A DNA stretch of 64,000 bases. Origin: Gammaproteobacteria bacterium. Its GTDB lineage: Bacteria; Pseudomonadota; Gammaproteobacteria; HTCC5015. The translations under genes and the position numbers were made by a program. A model generated the notes under the pieces. That model was not told where the DNA came from, did no database searches, and saw only the letters and a program-made list of their open reading frames with translations. The stretch lies in assembly GCA_026004975.1 (NCBI GenBank), contig BPKE01000001.1, positions 186,001-250,000 on the forward strand, read 5' to 3'. Shown here in pieces: positions 46,604 to 57,331 of the stretch (position 1 is the first letter of the stretch; every line of letters begins with the position of its first letter).

Positions 46604-48538
46604 TCAGGGTGATTCGGCCCCTGCCGAACGCAAAGAAGCCGGCACGCGCTCGGCGGCGATGTGCTCCAGGAAGGCCTCCGGGGTCATCGACCCGAGATCC
46701 TGGCCCTCGCGGGTGCGCACCGCCACGGTGCCGGATTCCAGTTCGCGGTCCCCGACGACCAGAAGGTAGGGAACGCGCTGCAGGGTGTGCTCGCGGATTT
46801 TAAAACCGATCTTCTCGTTTCTCAAGTCCGCCTCGACCCGCAAACCCGCGGCCGCGAGCCGCGCGCGCACCGCATCGGCCCAAGCCGCCTGGCGGTCGGT
46901 GATGGTCAGGACCACCGCTTGCAGCGGCGCCAGCCACAGCGGCAACCGCCCGGCGTAGTGCTCGAGCAGCACGCCGATGAAGCGCTCGAGAGAACCGAGC
47001 ACGGCCCGGTGGATCATCACCGGAGTGCGCCGGCTGCCGTCCTCGGCGACGTATTCGGCGCCGAGCCGGCCGGGCATGGAGAAATCGAGCTGCACGGTGC
47101 CGCACTGCCAGCGCCGCCCCAGGCAGTCCTGCAGGGCGAATTCGATCTTCGGGCCGTAGAAGGCGCCCTCGCCCGGCTGCAGCACGTAGTCCAGGCCCTT
47201 GTTGCGCAAACAGGCCTCCAGGGCCGCCTCGGCGCGGTCCCACAAGGCGTCCTCGCCCACCCGTTGCTCGGGCCGGGTCGAGAGGGCGACGTGCACGGTA
47301 TCGAAGCCGAAATCCCGGTAGGCCCGGTAGACCATGTCGATGAAGCCGGACACCTCGCTCTCGATCTGCGCCTCGCTGCAGAAGATGTGGGCGTCGTCCT
47401 GGACGAAGCCGCGGATGCGCATCAGCCCGTGGAGGGTGCCGGAGGGTTCGTTGCGGTGGCAGGCGCCGAACTCGGCCAGGCGCAGCGGCAGGTCGCGGTA
47501 GCTCTTCAACCCCTGCTTGAAAATCAGGATGTGGCAGGGGCAGTTCATCGGCTTGATCGCGTAGTCGCGGTTGTCCGTCTGGGTGGTGAACATGTTGTCC
47601 CGGAACTTTTCCCAGTGCCCGGAACGCTCCCAGAGGCTGCGGTCGACGATCATCGGGGTGCGCACTTCCTGGTAGCCGTGCTCGCGCTGCAGGCGGCGCA
47701 CGTAGTCCTCGAGACTGCGGTACAAGGCCCAGCCGCGCGGGTGCCAGAACACCATGCCGGGAGCGGTCTCCTGGATGGAGAACAGGTCCATCTGCCGGCC
47801 GATCCGGCGGTGGTCGCGCTTCTCGGCCTCCTCCAGGCGCTGCAGGTAGGCCTTGAGCCGCTTCTTGTCGGGCCAGGCGGTGCCGTAGACGCGCTGCAAC
47901 ATCTCGTTGCGCGGATCGCCGCGCCAGTACGCGCCCGACAGCTTGGTCAGCTTGAAGGCCCCCAGGCGGCCGGTGCTCGGCACGTGCGGCCCGCGGCACA
48001 GGTCGATGAAGTCGCCCTGCTCGTAGACGGACAGCGTTTCCTCGGGTGGAATCGACTCGATGATGCGGGCCTTGTATTCCTCGCCCATGTCGCGGAACAA
48101 GGCGATCGCCTCGTCGCGCGGCAACTCCTTGCGCCGCACCGGCAGATCGGCTTCGACCAACTCGCGCATGCGCGTCTCGATGCGCTCGAGGTCTTCGGGG
48201 GTGAAACCGCGCGGATAGGCGAAGTCGTAGTAGAACCCGTCTTCGATGACCGGGCCGATGGTGACCTGCGCGTCGGGGAAAAGCTGCTTGACGGCCTGCG
48301 CGAGCAGGTGTGCGGTGGAATGACGCAGCACCTCGAGACCGCGCGGATCCTCGGGGGTGATGAGGCTGACTCGGGCGTCGCGGTCCACGACGTGATCCAG
48401 GTCGACCAGGCGGCCGTCCACTTCGCCGGCGACGGCGGCCCGGGCCAGGCCGGGACCGATGGCGCGGGCGATCTCGGCCAGGGTCACGGGATGATCGAAG
48501 TGGCGGACGGAACCGTCTGGCAGGGTGATGTCCGGCAT
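46604..48538 (-). CDS. thrS: Threonyl-tRNA synthetase
   Basis: 644 residues. A TGS domain ([20 protein letters not shown]) is followed by the editing domain with [19 protein letters not shown], and the class II core: [37 protein letters not shown] (zinc Cys), [20 protein letters not shown] and the motif 3 region [20 protein letters not shown]. The C-terminal anticodon domain ends the protein. The ATG at 48538 follows AGGAGG. It is the first gene of the operon; a TATAAT box lies about 90 bases upstream. Confidence 0.97.
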   Translation of the reverse strand: MPDITLPDGSVRHFDHPVTLAEIARAIGPGLARAAVAGEVDGRLVDLDHVVDRDARVSLITPEDPRGLEVLRHSTAHLLAQAVKQLFPDAQVTIGPVIEDGFYYDFAYPRGFTPEDLERIETRMRELVEADLPVRRKELPRDEAIALFRDMGEEYKARIIESIPPEETLSVYEQGDFIDLCRGPHVPSTGRLGAFKLTKLSGAYWRGDPRNEMLQRVYGTAWPDKKRLKAYLQRLEEAEKRDHRRIGRQMDLFSIQETAPGMVFWHPRGWALYRSLEDYVRRLQREHGYQEVRTPMIVDRSLWERSGHWEKFRDNMFTTQTDNRDYAIKPMNCPCHILIFKQGLKSYRDLPLRLAEFGACHRNEPSGTLHGLMRIRGFVQDDAHIFCSEAQIESEVSGFIDMVYRAYRDFGFDTVHVALSTRPEQRVGEDALWDRAEAALEACLRNKGLDYVLQPGEGAFYGPKIEFALQDCLGRRWQCGTVQLDFSMPGRLGAEYVAEDGSRRTPVMIHRAVLGSLERFIGVLLEHYAGRLPLWLAPLQAVVLTITDRQAAWADAVRARLAAAGLRVEADLRNEKIGFKIREHTLQRVPYLLVVGDRELESGTVAVRTREGQDLGSMTPEAFLEHIAAERVPASLRSAGAESP

Positions 48539-48558
48539 GCTCAGCCTCCTGGTTTCAG

Positions 48559-48574
48559 TGGTGACCCCCACCAC
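48559..48574 (-). promoter_or_regulatory. Short hairpin in the thrS leader
   Basis: GTGGTG and CACCAC can pair around a 4- to 5-base loop, about 20 bases before the thrS start. In E. coli ThrRS binds its own leader at tRNA-like hairpins; this may be a related structure, but the match is not specific. Confidence 0.25.
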
Positions 48575-48626
48575 GGGCCACGTGGAACGCGGGTCGGCCG
48601 GCGCGCGCGACGCCGGACGGCCCGCG

Positions 48627-48632
48627 ATTATA
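48627..48632 (-). promoter_or_regulatory. Putative thrS operon -10 element
   Basis: TATAAT on the minus strand, 89 bases before thrS, in an otherwise GC-rich spacer. No clear -35 hexamer. Confidence 0.5.
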
Positions 48633-48824
48633 ACGGCAATCGCCGCCGGCCGACCTGTCGCCGGGGTGACGAAAACGGCGCATTCCCGTCAAGCCGTGCG
48701 CGGCGGCCGCGCGCCGCGGCATGGCGCGCCACGAAATCAATGGGTTATGAGCGCTCCGCGACGGGATCTGTCGGCACCGATCTTGCTTGGGACGGGTGGG
48801 AAAGTCCGGCGAGGAATCCGCACG

Positions 48825-49301
48825 ATGAAGTCGGTTCGGCCGCTGCATCCGGGTGTCTGGTTGCTCGCGCTGCTCGCCAGCCCCGCGGCGCTGTCGGAGA
48901 GCGCGGCCGAGGTCCGCGACGGACAGGGGCGACTGTGGCGCTGGCAGGCGGGGACGGTGAGCCTGTGTGCGCCGGTGAACGGCCCTTGCCGCTGGTCCCA
49001 GAGCCTGCCGGATGCACCGCGGCACGGACAGGTCCACTTGCTGGCCGCCGACGACGGCCTGTGGGCGGCGAGCGGCCGCATGCTGTACCGTCTCGACGCC
49101 CGTGGCCGCATCGAGGTCGTGCGACGCTTCGACGCGCCGGTGGACGCGCTGCACTTGGACCCGCAGAAGCGCCAGGTGATGGTCAGCACCGGCCGCTACG
49201 TGGTGGTGCTGGACCGCCGCGGCCAGGAAGTGAACCGGATCCGGATCCGCTACGCGAACATCGCCGCGCGGTTTCACTCAACGTCCGGCAGGCGCGCGTA
49301 A
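48825..49301 (+). CDS. Hypothetical secreted protein, beta-propeller-like repeats
   Basis: 158 residues from the ATG at 48825, nine bases after GAGGA. The start (HPGVWLLALLASPAALSESA) is a signal peptide. The mature part consists of short Trp/Leu blades (GRLWRWQAGTVSLC, DGLWAASGRMLYRLDARGRI, VDALHLDPQKRQVMVSTGRY, VVLDRRGQEVNRI) like part of a beta-propeller; about three blades are too few for a closed one. Two Cys could form a disulfide. Its last 28 bases run antisense into the cheB 3' end. A frame extending to 48525 overlaps thrS and is rejected. No function assigned. Confidence 0.6.
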   Translation: MKSVRPLHPGVWLLALLASPAALSESAAEVRDGQGRLWRWQAGTVSLCAPVNGPCRWSQSLPDAPRHGQVHLLAADDGLWAASGRMLYRLDARGRIEVVRRFDAPVDALHLDPQKRQVMVSTGRYVVVLDRRGQEVNRIRIRYANIAARFHSTSGRRA

Positions 49302-50329
49302 GCGAGAATCGCACGGCCGATCTTCGGCAGGGGCAGGACGTGGCGCGCCGCGTTCAGAGCCTGGGCGGCCCTGGGCATGCCGAACACCGCGCAACTGCTT
49401 TCGTCCTCGGCGACCGTCATCGCTCCGGCCTGGCGCATGCGCAACAGGCCGCGCGCGCCGTCGTCACCCATACCGGTCAGCAGGATGCCCATGGCGTCCG
49501 GGCCGGCGCAGGCGGCCACCGACTCGAACAAGCGGTCGATGCACGGCTTGAGCAGCTCGCCGGGCGCGGCCGGAGAGAGCACGACGCGAAAACCGCGGCG
49601 GCTGCGCGCGATCTCGATGTGTTGCCCGCCGGGGGCGACCAGGACTTCGCCGAAGCACAGGCGGTCGCCGTCCCGCGCCTCCCGTACCCGCAGGCTCGAG
49701 CGCTCGTCCAGGCGCCGCGCGAAGGCGGCGGTCAGCCGCGCCGGCAGGTGCAAGGCGACGACCATCGCCGGCAGGTCGCTGCGCAGGCCGGCGAGCAGCG
49801 TTTCCACCGCCGCCGGCCCGCCGGCCGAGGCGCCGATGGCGATGACCTGCCGCGAGGGCCGCGCCGCGGCGGGGATCGGTGCGGCGGTGACCGACGTCGT
49901 CGCGGGGCTCACGGCCCGCGGCCGGGCCCGCGCCGCACCGTGCACCTTGGCCAGCAGGCGGGCCCGGAAACCGACCAGGTCGGCGCCGGCTTCGCTCTTC
50001 GGAATCACGTCCAGGGCCCCGGCACGCAGGGCGTCCACCGCGCGCTCGTCCTGGCCGTTGGTGACGCCCGAGACGATCAACACCGGAAACGGGGCACAGG
50101 CCATCAATTCGCGCAGGAAGCGGATGCCGTCCACCGCGGGCAGCTCGATGTCCAGCAACACGACGTCCGGCCGCCGGCGGACGATGGCGGCCCGCGCCTC
50201 TTCGGCGTCCCCGGCGGCATCCACCCGGGCGATGCGCTCGTCTGTCACCAGCATGGCGCGCAGCAACTCGCGCATGGCGCGCGAGTCGTCCACCACCAGC
50301 ACCGAAAGCCCTTCGGGTTTTTCCGCCAT
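49274..50329 (-). CDS. cheB: Chemotaxis-type protein-glutamate methylesterase CheB
   Basis: 351 residues. The N-terminal receiver has acidic residues in VLVVDDSRAMRELL and the phospho-Asp in VVLLDIELPAVDGIRF. A linker leads to the methylesterase domain: the catalytic Ser in VIAIGASAGGPAAVETLL, the His in VVALHLPARL (usually QHMP) and the Asp in ILLTGMGDDGARGL. It removes methyl groups from receptor glutamates or deamidates glutamines. No cheR, cheA or receptor gene is nearby, so it is an orphan; the partner may be elsewhere or the target may be non-chemotactic. The start has no long extension; the frame to 50509 overlaps tRNA-Val. Confidence 0.92.
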   Translation of the reverse strand: MAEKPEGLSVLVVDDSRAMRELLRAMLVTDERIARVDAAGDAEEARAAIVRRRPDVVLLDIELPAVDGIRFLRELMACAPFPVLIVSGVTNGQDERAVDALRAGALDVIPKSEAGADLVGFRARLLAKVHGAARARPRAVSPATTSVTAAPIPAAARPSRQVIAIGASAGGPAAVETLLAGLRSDLPAMVVALHLPARLTAAFARRLDERSSLRVREARDGDRLCFGEVLVAPGGQHIEIARSRRGFRVVLSPAAPGELLKPCIDRLFESVAACAGPDAMGILLTGMGDDGARGLLRMRQAGAMTVAEDESSCAVFGMPRAAQALNAARHVLPLPKIGRAILAYARLPDVE

Positions 50330-50398
50330 GGCCGTTTGGAATTCTTCTCGCCGATCGAGCGGCGCAGGGCGGAAAAACTGTAGCACACCGCCAAACAC

Positions 50399-50429
50399 GA
50401 GGCCCGGCCGCCGCCGGCGGCCGGGCCTC
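50399..50429 (-). terminator. Hairpin downstream of tRNA-Val
   Basis: GAGGCCCGGCCGCC, loop GCC, and GGCGGCCGGGCCTC form a 14-base-pair stem between tRNA-Val and cheB. On the minus strand TCGTGTTTGG follows, a weak T-tract. Confidence 0.7.
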
Positions 50430-50464
50430 GCAGCCTCTGGGAAACTCTGGGAGGATAGCCGATC

Positions 50465-50541
50465 TGGTAGGCGCGATTGGACTCGAACCAACGACCCCCA
50501 CCATGTCAAGGTGGTGCTCTAACCAGCTGAGCTACGCGCCT
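50465..50541 (-). tRNA. tRNA-Val (anticodon GAC)
   Basis: A 77-base cloverleaf with acceptor AGGCGCG/CGCGCCT, D-arm TAGCTCAGCTGGTTAGAGC, anticodon stem CCACC/GGTGG around TTGACAT (anticodon GAC), T-arm GGTTCGAGTCC, discriminator A and encoded CCA. Confidence 0.96.
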
Positions 50542-50607
50542 GGGGACGGGCCGTTCGGCCCGGCGCGAAAATTACCACAATCGGCCGCCCCCGGTAAAGC
50601 GGCACGC

Positions 50608-52617
<2,010 letters not shown>

Positions 52618-52643
52618 CACCATCGAAACCGGGGGATCGAGTT

Positions 52644-52652
52644 TGTTAGAAT
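52644..52652 (+). promoter_or_regulatory. Extended -10 promoter of the aminotransferase gene
   Basis: TGTTAGAAT is an extended -10 element, 57 bases before the TTG start at 52709. Confidence 0.5.
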
Positions 52653-52708
52653 GGACGGCCGGCGCCACCGCCCGGCGCCGCCCCGACAGCCTAGCACGGA
52701 GCCGCCCC

Positions 52709-53890
52709 TTGGACAGCAAACTCTCGCAGCGCGTTCAGTCGATCCGCCCATCCCCGACTCTGGCCGTGACCGCCATGGTGGCGCAATTGCGCGCCGAAGG
52801 CCGCGACGTGATCGGACTGGGGGCGGGCGAGCCCGATTTCGACACCCCCGAACACATCAAGGCCGCCGGCATCGAGGCGATCCGCAGCGGGCGGACGAAG
52901 TACACGGCCGTGGACGGGCTGCCGAGCCTGAAGGCGGCGATCGTCGAGAAGTTCGCGCGCGAGAACGGCCTTCAGTACACGGCCGACCAGGTGCTGGTCT
53001 CGGTCGGCGGAAAACAGAGCTTTTTCAACCTCTGCCAGGCTTTCCTGGACCCCGGCGACGAGGTGGTGATCCCGGCGCCGTACTGGGTGTCCTACCCGGA
53101 CATGGTGCGCCTGGCCGGCGCCGAGCCGGTGTTCGTCCAGGCCGGCCAGGACCAGCGCTTCCTGCTGCGCCCGGAGCAGCTCGAGGCCGCCCTCGGGCCG
53201 CGCACCCGCATGGTGGTGATCAACAGCCCCTCGAACCCGGCCGGCACCGCCTACGACCGGGCGGCGCTGGCGGCGCTGGGCGAGGTCCTGCGGGCCCACC
53301 CGGACGTGCTCGTCGCGACCGACGACATGTACGAGCACATCCGCTGGTCGGACGAACCGTTCGTGAACATCGTCAACGCCTGCCCGGATCTGTACGAACG
53401 CACCATCGTCCTCAACGGCGTTTCCAAGGCCTATTCGATGACCGGCTGGCGCATCGGCTACGCGGCCGGGCCGAAGTGGCTGATCCAGGCGATGAAGAAG
53501 ATCCAGTCGCAAAGCACCTCCAACCCGGCGACGATGTGCCAGCTCGCCGCCGAGGCGGCCCTGCGCGGCGATCAATCCTGCGTGGCCGAGATGCGGGCCG
53601 CCTTCAAACGCCGCCACGACCTGGTGGTGGCCGGCCTGAACGCGATCGAGGGGGTGTCCTGCATCGAGGGCGACGGGACGTTCTACGCCTTCCCCGACAT
53701 GCGCGCCTTGATCGAAAAGCTCGGCCTCGCCGACGACGTCGCCCTGGCCACGCACCTGGTCGAAGAGGCGGGCGTCGCGCTGGTGCCCGGTTCGGCTTTC
53801 GGCGCGCCGGGACACATGCGGTTGAGCTTCGCGACCGACGAGGAGACGCTCACCGAGGCGCTGCGGCGGCTGGCCGCGGTGGCGGCCTAG
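52709..53890 (+). CDS. aspC: Aspartate aminotransferase (class I/II, AspC/AatA type)
   Basis: 393 residues from a TTG at 52709 with CGGAG eight bases upstream; no ATG or GTG is better placed and the frame upstream overlaps uvrB. Family pieces are [50 protein letters not shown] and the PLP-lysine site [20 protein letters not shown]. It transfers the amino group between aspartate and 2-oxoglutarate, in the Ib subgroup that may also use prephenate. The Crp-type gene follows after 23 bases. Confidence 0.94.
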   Translation: MDSKLSQRVQSIRPSPTLAVTAMVAQLRAEGRDVIGLGAGEPDFDTPEHIKAAGIEAIRSGRTKYTAVDGLPSLKAAIVEKFARENGLQYTADQVLVSVGGKQSFFNLCQAFLDPGDEVVIPAPYWVSYPDMVRLAGAEPVFVQAGQDQRFLLRPEQLEAALGPRTRMVVINSPSNPAGTAYDRAALAALGEVLRAHPDVLVATDDMYEHIRWSDEPFVNIVNACPDLYERTIVLNGVSKAYSMTGWRIGYAAGPKWLIQAMKKIQSQSTSNPATMCQLAAEAALRGDQSCVAEMRAAFKRRHDLVVAGLNAIEGVSCIEGDGTFYAFPDMRALIEKLGLADDVALATHLVEEAGVALVPGSAFGAPGHMRLSFATDEETLTEALRRLAAVAA

Positions 53891-53913
53891 CGCGCGGACG
53901 CGGCAGGGCCGGC

Positions 53914-54576
53914 ATGGTGGATACGGAACTGCTGCGCCACATTCCGTTGTTCGAGGGCCTGGACGACGCGCAGCGGGCGCTGCTGGCGGGCGCCTGCCTG
54001 CGCCGGCGCTACCCGCGCGGCGCCCTGGTGGTGCAGGAAGGCGAGCAGAGCGACACCCTGTATCTGATCATCCAGGGCCAGGTCAAAGTCTGCCGCAGCA
54101 CGGAAGACGGCCGCGAGGTCGTGCTCAGCCTGCTGCGCGAGGGCGAGCACTTCGGCGAGATGGCACTGCTCGACGCACAGCCGCGCTCGGCCTCGGTGTA
54201 CACCATGACCGCCAGCGAGCTCGGCTTGATCCGGAAGGCCGACTTCGAGCGGGTCCTGCTCGACAACCCGCGGCTGGCGCTGGCGATCATGGTGAGCCTC
54301 TGCCAGCGGCTGCGCGCCGCCGACCGCAGCATCGAGAGCCTGGCGCTGATGGACGTCTACGGGCGGGTGGCCCGCCTGCTGCTGGACCTGGCGGTGGACA
54401 CGCCGGACGGCGGGCGGCTGGTGCGCGGCCCCCTGACCCACCGCGACATCGCCCAGATGGTGGGCGCGTCCCGCGAGATGGTCACGCGCATCCTCGGCGA
54501 CCTGGCACGGCGCGGCCACATCGCCCGCCACCCGGACGGCATCCTGCTGCGCGACAGTCTCGGTGAACGCTGGTGA
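53914..54576 (+). CDS. Crp/Fnr-family transcriptional regulator
   Basis: 220 residues. An N-terminal cyclic-nucleotide-type beta-barrel (HIPLFEGLDDAQRALLAGAC, REGEHFGEMALLDAQPRSAS) is followed by a winged helix with LTHRDIAQMVGASREMVTRI and LGDLARRGHI. The phosphate-binding cassette residues FGEMALLDAQPRSA match cAMP-binding Crp proteins, so it is probably a nucleotide-responsive member. The N-terminal cysteine cluster of Fnr is absent, so it is not an oxygen-sensing Fnr. It follows the aspC gene and ends 18 bases before cimA (convergent). Targets unknown. Confidence 0.9.
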   Translation: MVDTELLRHIPLFEGLDDAQRALLAGACLRRRYPRGALVVQEGEQSDTLYLIIQGQVKVCRSTEDGREVVLSLLREGEHFGEMALLDAQPRSASVYTMTASELGLIRKADFERVLLDNPRLALAIMVSLCQRLRAADRSIESLALMDVYGRVARLLLDLAVDTPDGGRLVRGPLTHRDIAQMVGASREMVTRILGDLARRGHIARHPDGILLRDSLGERW

Positions 54577-54594
54577 GCGCCGCCCGCGCCTCCT

Positions 54595-56169
54595 TCAGAC
54601 CCCTTCCTTGTAGAGCTTGTAGGTGATGGCGTCGAGCAGCGCGGTGTAGGAGGCGCCGAGGATGTCGCTGTCCACGCCGACGGTGCTCCAGTGGCTCTTG
54701 CCGTCGCTGGACTCGATCATCACCCGGGTCACGGCCCGGGTGCCGTCGCGGGAGTTCAGGATGCGCACCTTGTAATCGGTCAGGTGCACCTCGCCGAGCA
54801 CCGGATAGTGGGGCGAAAGGGCCTTCATGATGGCGCCGTTCAGGGCGTCGACCGGGCCCTCGCCCAGGCTGACGGTGTGGGCGTGCTCGCCGGCAGGCAG
54901 GCGGAACTGCACGGTGGCCTCGCTCACCGGCGCGCCGCCGGGCCCCTGCCGCTCGTCGATGACCCGGTAGCCGGCCGGCGTGAAGTACTCGGGCAACGCG
55001 CCGCGCAGGCGCTGCACCAGCAGCTCGAGGCTGGCGTCGGCCCCCTCATAGGCATAGCCCTCGTTCTCCAGGCGCTTGACGGTCTCGACCACCTTGGGCA
55101 CGACCGGGTCGTCCGCGTCGAGCTCGATACCGAGCTCGCGCAGCTTGTACAGGACGTTGGAGCGCCCGGCCAGGTCGCTGACCAGCACCCGCCGCCGGTT
55201 GCCCACCAGCTCGGGGTCGATGTGCTCGTAGGTCGCGGCGTTTTTCATCACCGCCGAGACGTGCACGCCGCCCTTGTGCGCGAAGGCGGACAGGCCGGTG
55301 TACGGCTGGTTCTTCCACTCGCGCAGGTTCGCCAGCTCCTGGACCGTGCGGCTCAGCCGGGTGAGCTTGCGCAGGTTTTCCGGCGCGACACAACGCAGGC
55401 CGAGCTTGAGCTGGATGCCGGGGATGATGCTCACCAGGTTGGCGTTGCCGCAGCGCTCGCCGATGCCGTTGATGGTGCCCTGCACCAGGGTCGCGCCGGC
55501 GCGAACGGCGGCCAGCGAGTTGGCCACCGCCGTCTCGCTGTCGTTGTGGACGTGGATCCCAACCGCGGTGCCGGGCACCGCCCGGCGCACGGCCGCCGTG
55601 GCCGCCTCGATGTCCCAAGGCAAGCCGCCGCCGTTGGTGTCGCACAGGGTCAGGTAGTCGGCGCCGGCGCGGGCCGCTGCCTGGAGCACGGCCAGGGCGT
55701 AGTCGGGGTTGGCCTTGTAGCCGTCGAAAAAGTGCTCGGCGTCGAAGATGACCTCGTCGAAGTGGCGCTTGAGGAAAGCGATGCTGTCCTCGACCAGCTC
55801 GAGGTTCTGCTCGAGCTCGATGCCGAGCGCCTCGGTGACGTGCAAATCCCAGGTCTTGCCGAAGATGCAGGCGACCGGGGCCCCGCTGTCGACCAGCGCC
55901 TTGAGGTTGGGGTCGTCCTCGGCACGCAGCCGGGCGCGCCGCGTCGAGCCGAAGGCGGCGATGCGCGCGTTCTTGAGCGGGAGCTTGGCGGCCGCCCGGA
56001 AGAACTCCAGGTCCTTGGGGTTGGAACCCGGCCAGCCGCCCTCGATGTAATGGATGCCGAAATCGTCCAGCAGGCGGGCGATGTACAGCTTGTCGTCGAC
56101 GGTGAACGAGACGTCCTCGGCCTGCGCGCCGTCGCGCAGGGTGGTGTCGAACAGCTTGACTTCGGTCAT
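54595..56169 (-). CDS. cimA: (R)-citramalate synthase
   Basis: 524 residues. An HMGL-type TIM barrel with the catalytic start VKLFDTTLRDGAQAEDVSFT, then EGGWPGSNPKDLEFF and FDAEHFFDGYKANPDYAL (a CimA-type feature), DTNGGGLPW and VGIHVHNDSETAVANSLAA with metal ligands. The C-terminal LeuA dimer/regulatory domain is present. It condenses acetyl-CoA with pyruvate to citramalate, the threonine-independent entry into isoleucine synthesis. Close relatives are isopropylmalate and homocitrate synthases, but length and the EHFFDGYK motif favour CimA. Confidence 0.9.
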   Translation of the reverse strand: MTEVKLFDTTLRDGAQAEDVSFTVDDKLYIARLLDDFGIHYIEGGWPGSNPKDLEFFRAAAKLPLKNARIAAFGSTRRARLRAEDDPNLKALVDSGAPVACIFGKTWDLHVTEALGIELEQNLELVEDSIAFLKRHFDEVIFDAEHFFDGYKANPDYALAVLQAAARAGADYLTLCDTNGGGLPWDIEAATAAVRRAVPGTAVGIHVHNDSETAVANSLAAVRAGATLVQGTINGIGERCGNANLVSIIPGIQLKLGLRCVAPENLRKLTRLSRTVQELANLREWKNQPYTGLSAFAHKGGVHVSAVMKNAATYEHIDPELVGNRRRVLVSDLAGRSNVLYKLRELGIELDADDPVVPKVVETVKRLENEGYAYEGADASLELLVQRLRGALPEYFTPAGYRVIDERQGPGGAPVSEATVQFRLPAGEHAHTVSLGEGPVDALNGAIMKALSPHYPVLGEVHLTDYKVRILNSRDGTRAVTRVMIESSDGKSHWSTVGVDSDILGASYTALLDAITYKLYKEGV

Positions 56170-56217
56170 AAAAACGCGGCGTCGCCGGGGTTCGTGGGAG
56201 AGTCGACCAGTATAGCC

Positions 56218-56241
56218 GAAAACGCGCCGGGGCCGCGGCGC
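56218..56241 (-). terminator. Rho-independent terminator of the nap operon
   Basis: On the minus strand GCGCCG, loop CGGCCC and CGGCGC are followed by GTTTTC. It lies 7 bases past the napC stop. Confidence 0.65.
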
Positions 56242-56247
56242 CCCGCC

Positions 56248-56859
56248 TCAGAACCCCTCGACCCCCGCCATGTCCGGAAGTTCGTGGGCGATGCCCTTGT
56301 GGCAGTCGATGCAGGTCTTCTCGCCGCTAGCGAGCGCGGTGCTGTGCCGCTCGCGCGCCCGGGGACTCTGCTGGGTGTAGTCCATGTAGCGGAAATCGTG
56401 GCAGTTGCGGCATTCCAGCGAATCGTTGGCCTTGAGCCGCGCCCATTCGTGTTCGGCGAGCTCGCGCCGCTTGGCGAGGAACTTCTCGCGGGTGTCGATG
56501 CTGCCGAAGATCTTGCCCCAAAGCTCCTTGGAGGCCTGCATCTTGCGGGCGATCTTGTCGGTCCAGTCGTGCGGCACGTGGCAATCCGGGCAGGTGGCGC
56601 GGACCCCGGAGCGGTTGCTGTAGTGCACCGTGCGGCGCAGCTCCTGGTAGACGTTGTCGCGCATCTCGTGGCAACCGATGCAGAACGTCTCGGTGTTGGT
56701 CAGCTCGACGGCGGTGTTGAAGCCACCCCAGAAGACGATGCCGGCCACGAACCCGCCCACCGTCAGGAACCCCAGGCTCCAGTGCCGCGCCGGCCGGCGC
56801 AGGATCCGCCAGCCCCGCCGCAGCCAGCCCCGCCAGCCGGTTTCATGGGATCCGCTCAT
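56248..56859 (-). CDS. napC: Tetraheme c-type cytochrome NapC
   Basis: 203 residues from the ATG at 56857-56859. A membrane anchor ([20 protein letters not shown]) is followed by four heme sites: [35 protein letters not shown] and [13 protein letters not shown]. NapC takes electrons from quinol and passes them to NapB/NapA in the periplasm. Its start overlaps the napB stop (ATGA), giving translational coupling. Confidence 0.96.
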   Translation of the reverse strand: MSGSHETGWRGWLRRGWRILRRPARHWSLGFLTVGGFVAGIVFWGGFNTAVELTNTETFCIGCHEMRDNVYQELRRTVHYSNRSGVRATCPDCHVPHDWTDKIARKMQASKELWGKIFGSIDTREKFLAKRRELAEHEWARLKANDSLECRNCHDFRYMDYTQQSPRARERHSTALASGEKTCIDCHKGIAHELPDMAGVEGF

Positions 56860-57320
56860 GGCCGGTCGGCCGCCTCCGTGATCAACGCCCCGACGTCTTT
56901 GAAATCGTTGTCGACGGGGGGCCGGGCCAGATGCTGCACGACGTGGCACTGGGTGCAGAAATACCGCCGGGGGGAGACCTCGGCGAGGAAGTTGCCGTCG
57001 CGGTCCATGTAGTGGGTGACGCTGACCATCGGTGCCCCGCTCTCCTCGACCCGGCGGCGGCTGTGGCAGCTCATGCACTTGTGGGCGTTGAGATCGACCT
57101 GGTAGTTGTCGATCTTGTGCGGGATGGTCGGCGGCTGCATGGGGTAGTCGCGCGCCCGCCGGGTCGCGGATTCCTCCACCCGCGGCCATTCGGGGGCGGG
57201 ATGGGTTTCGGGGACGGGGACGGCGCCCCGGATGCCCCAGGACAGCGCCCCCTGAGCCAGGGCCCAGGCCGAGCCGACGAGCACCACGGCGGCGAGGATC
57301 GAGCGATGCAGGCGTTTCAT
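56856..57320 (-). CDS. napB: Diheme cytochrome NapB
   Basis: 154 residues from the ATG at 57320 ([20 protein letters not shown], a signal peptide). Two heme-c sites are in [14 protein letters not shown] and [15 protein letters not shown], the expected NapB pattern ([19 protein letters not shown] between them is conserved). It relays electrons from NapC to the NapA molybdenum centre. It lies 11 bases after napA. Confidence 0.96.
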   Translation of the reverse strand: MKRLHRSILAAVVLVGSAWALAQGALSWGIRGAVPVPETHPAPEWPRVEESATRRARDYPMQPPTIPHKIDNYQVDLNAHKCMSCHSRRRVEESGAPMVSVTHYMDRDGNFLAEVSPRRYFCTQCHVVQHLARPPVDNDFKDVGALITEAADRP

Positions 57321-57331
57321 GGCCACCCCCT

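Noticed and set aside
48639-48824. Possible riboswitch before the small secreted protein gene
   Set aside because: The 186 bases contain GC-rich inverted repeats but no conserved core of a riboswitch class I can recognise.
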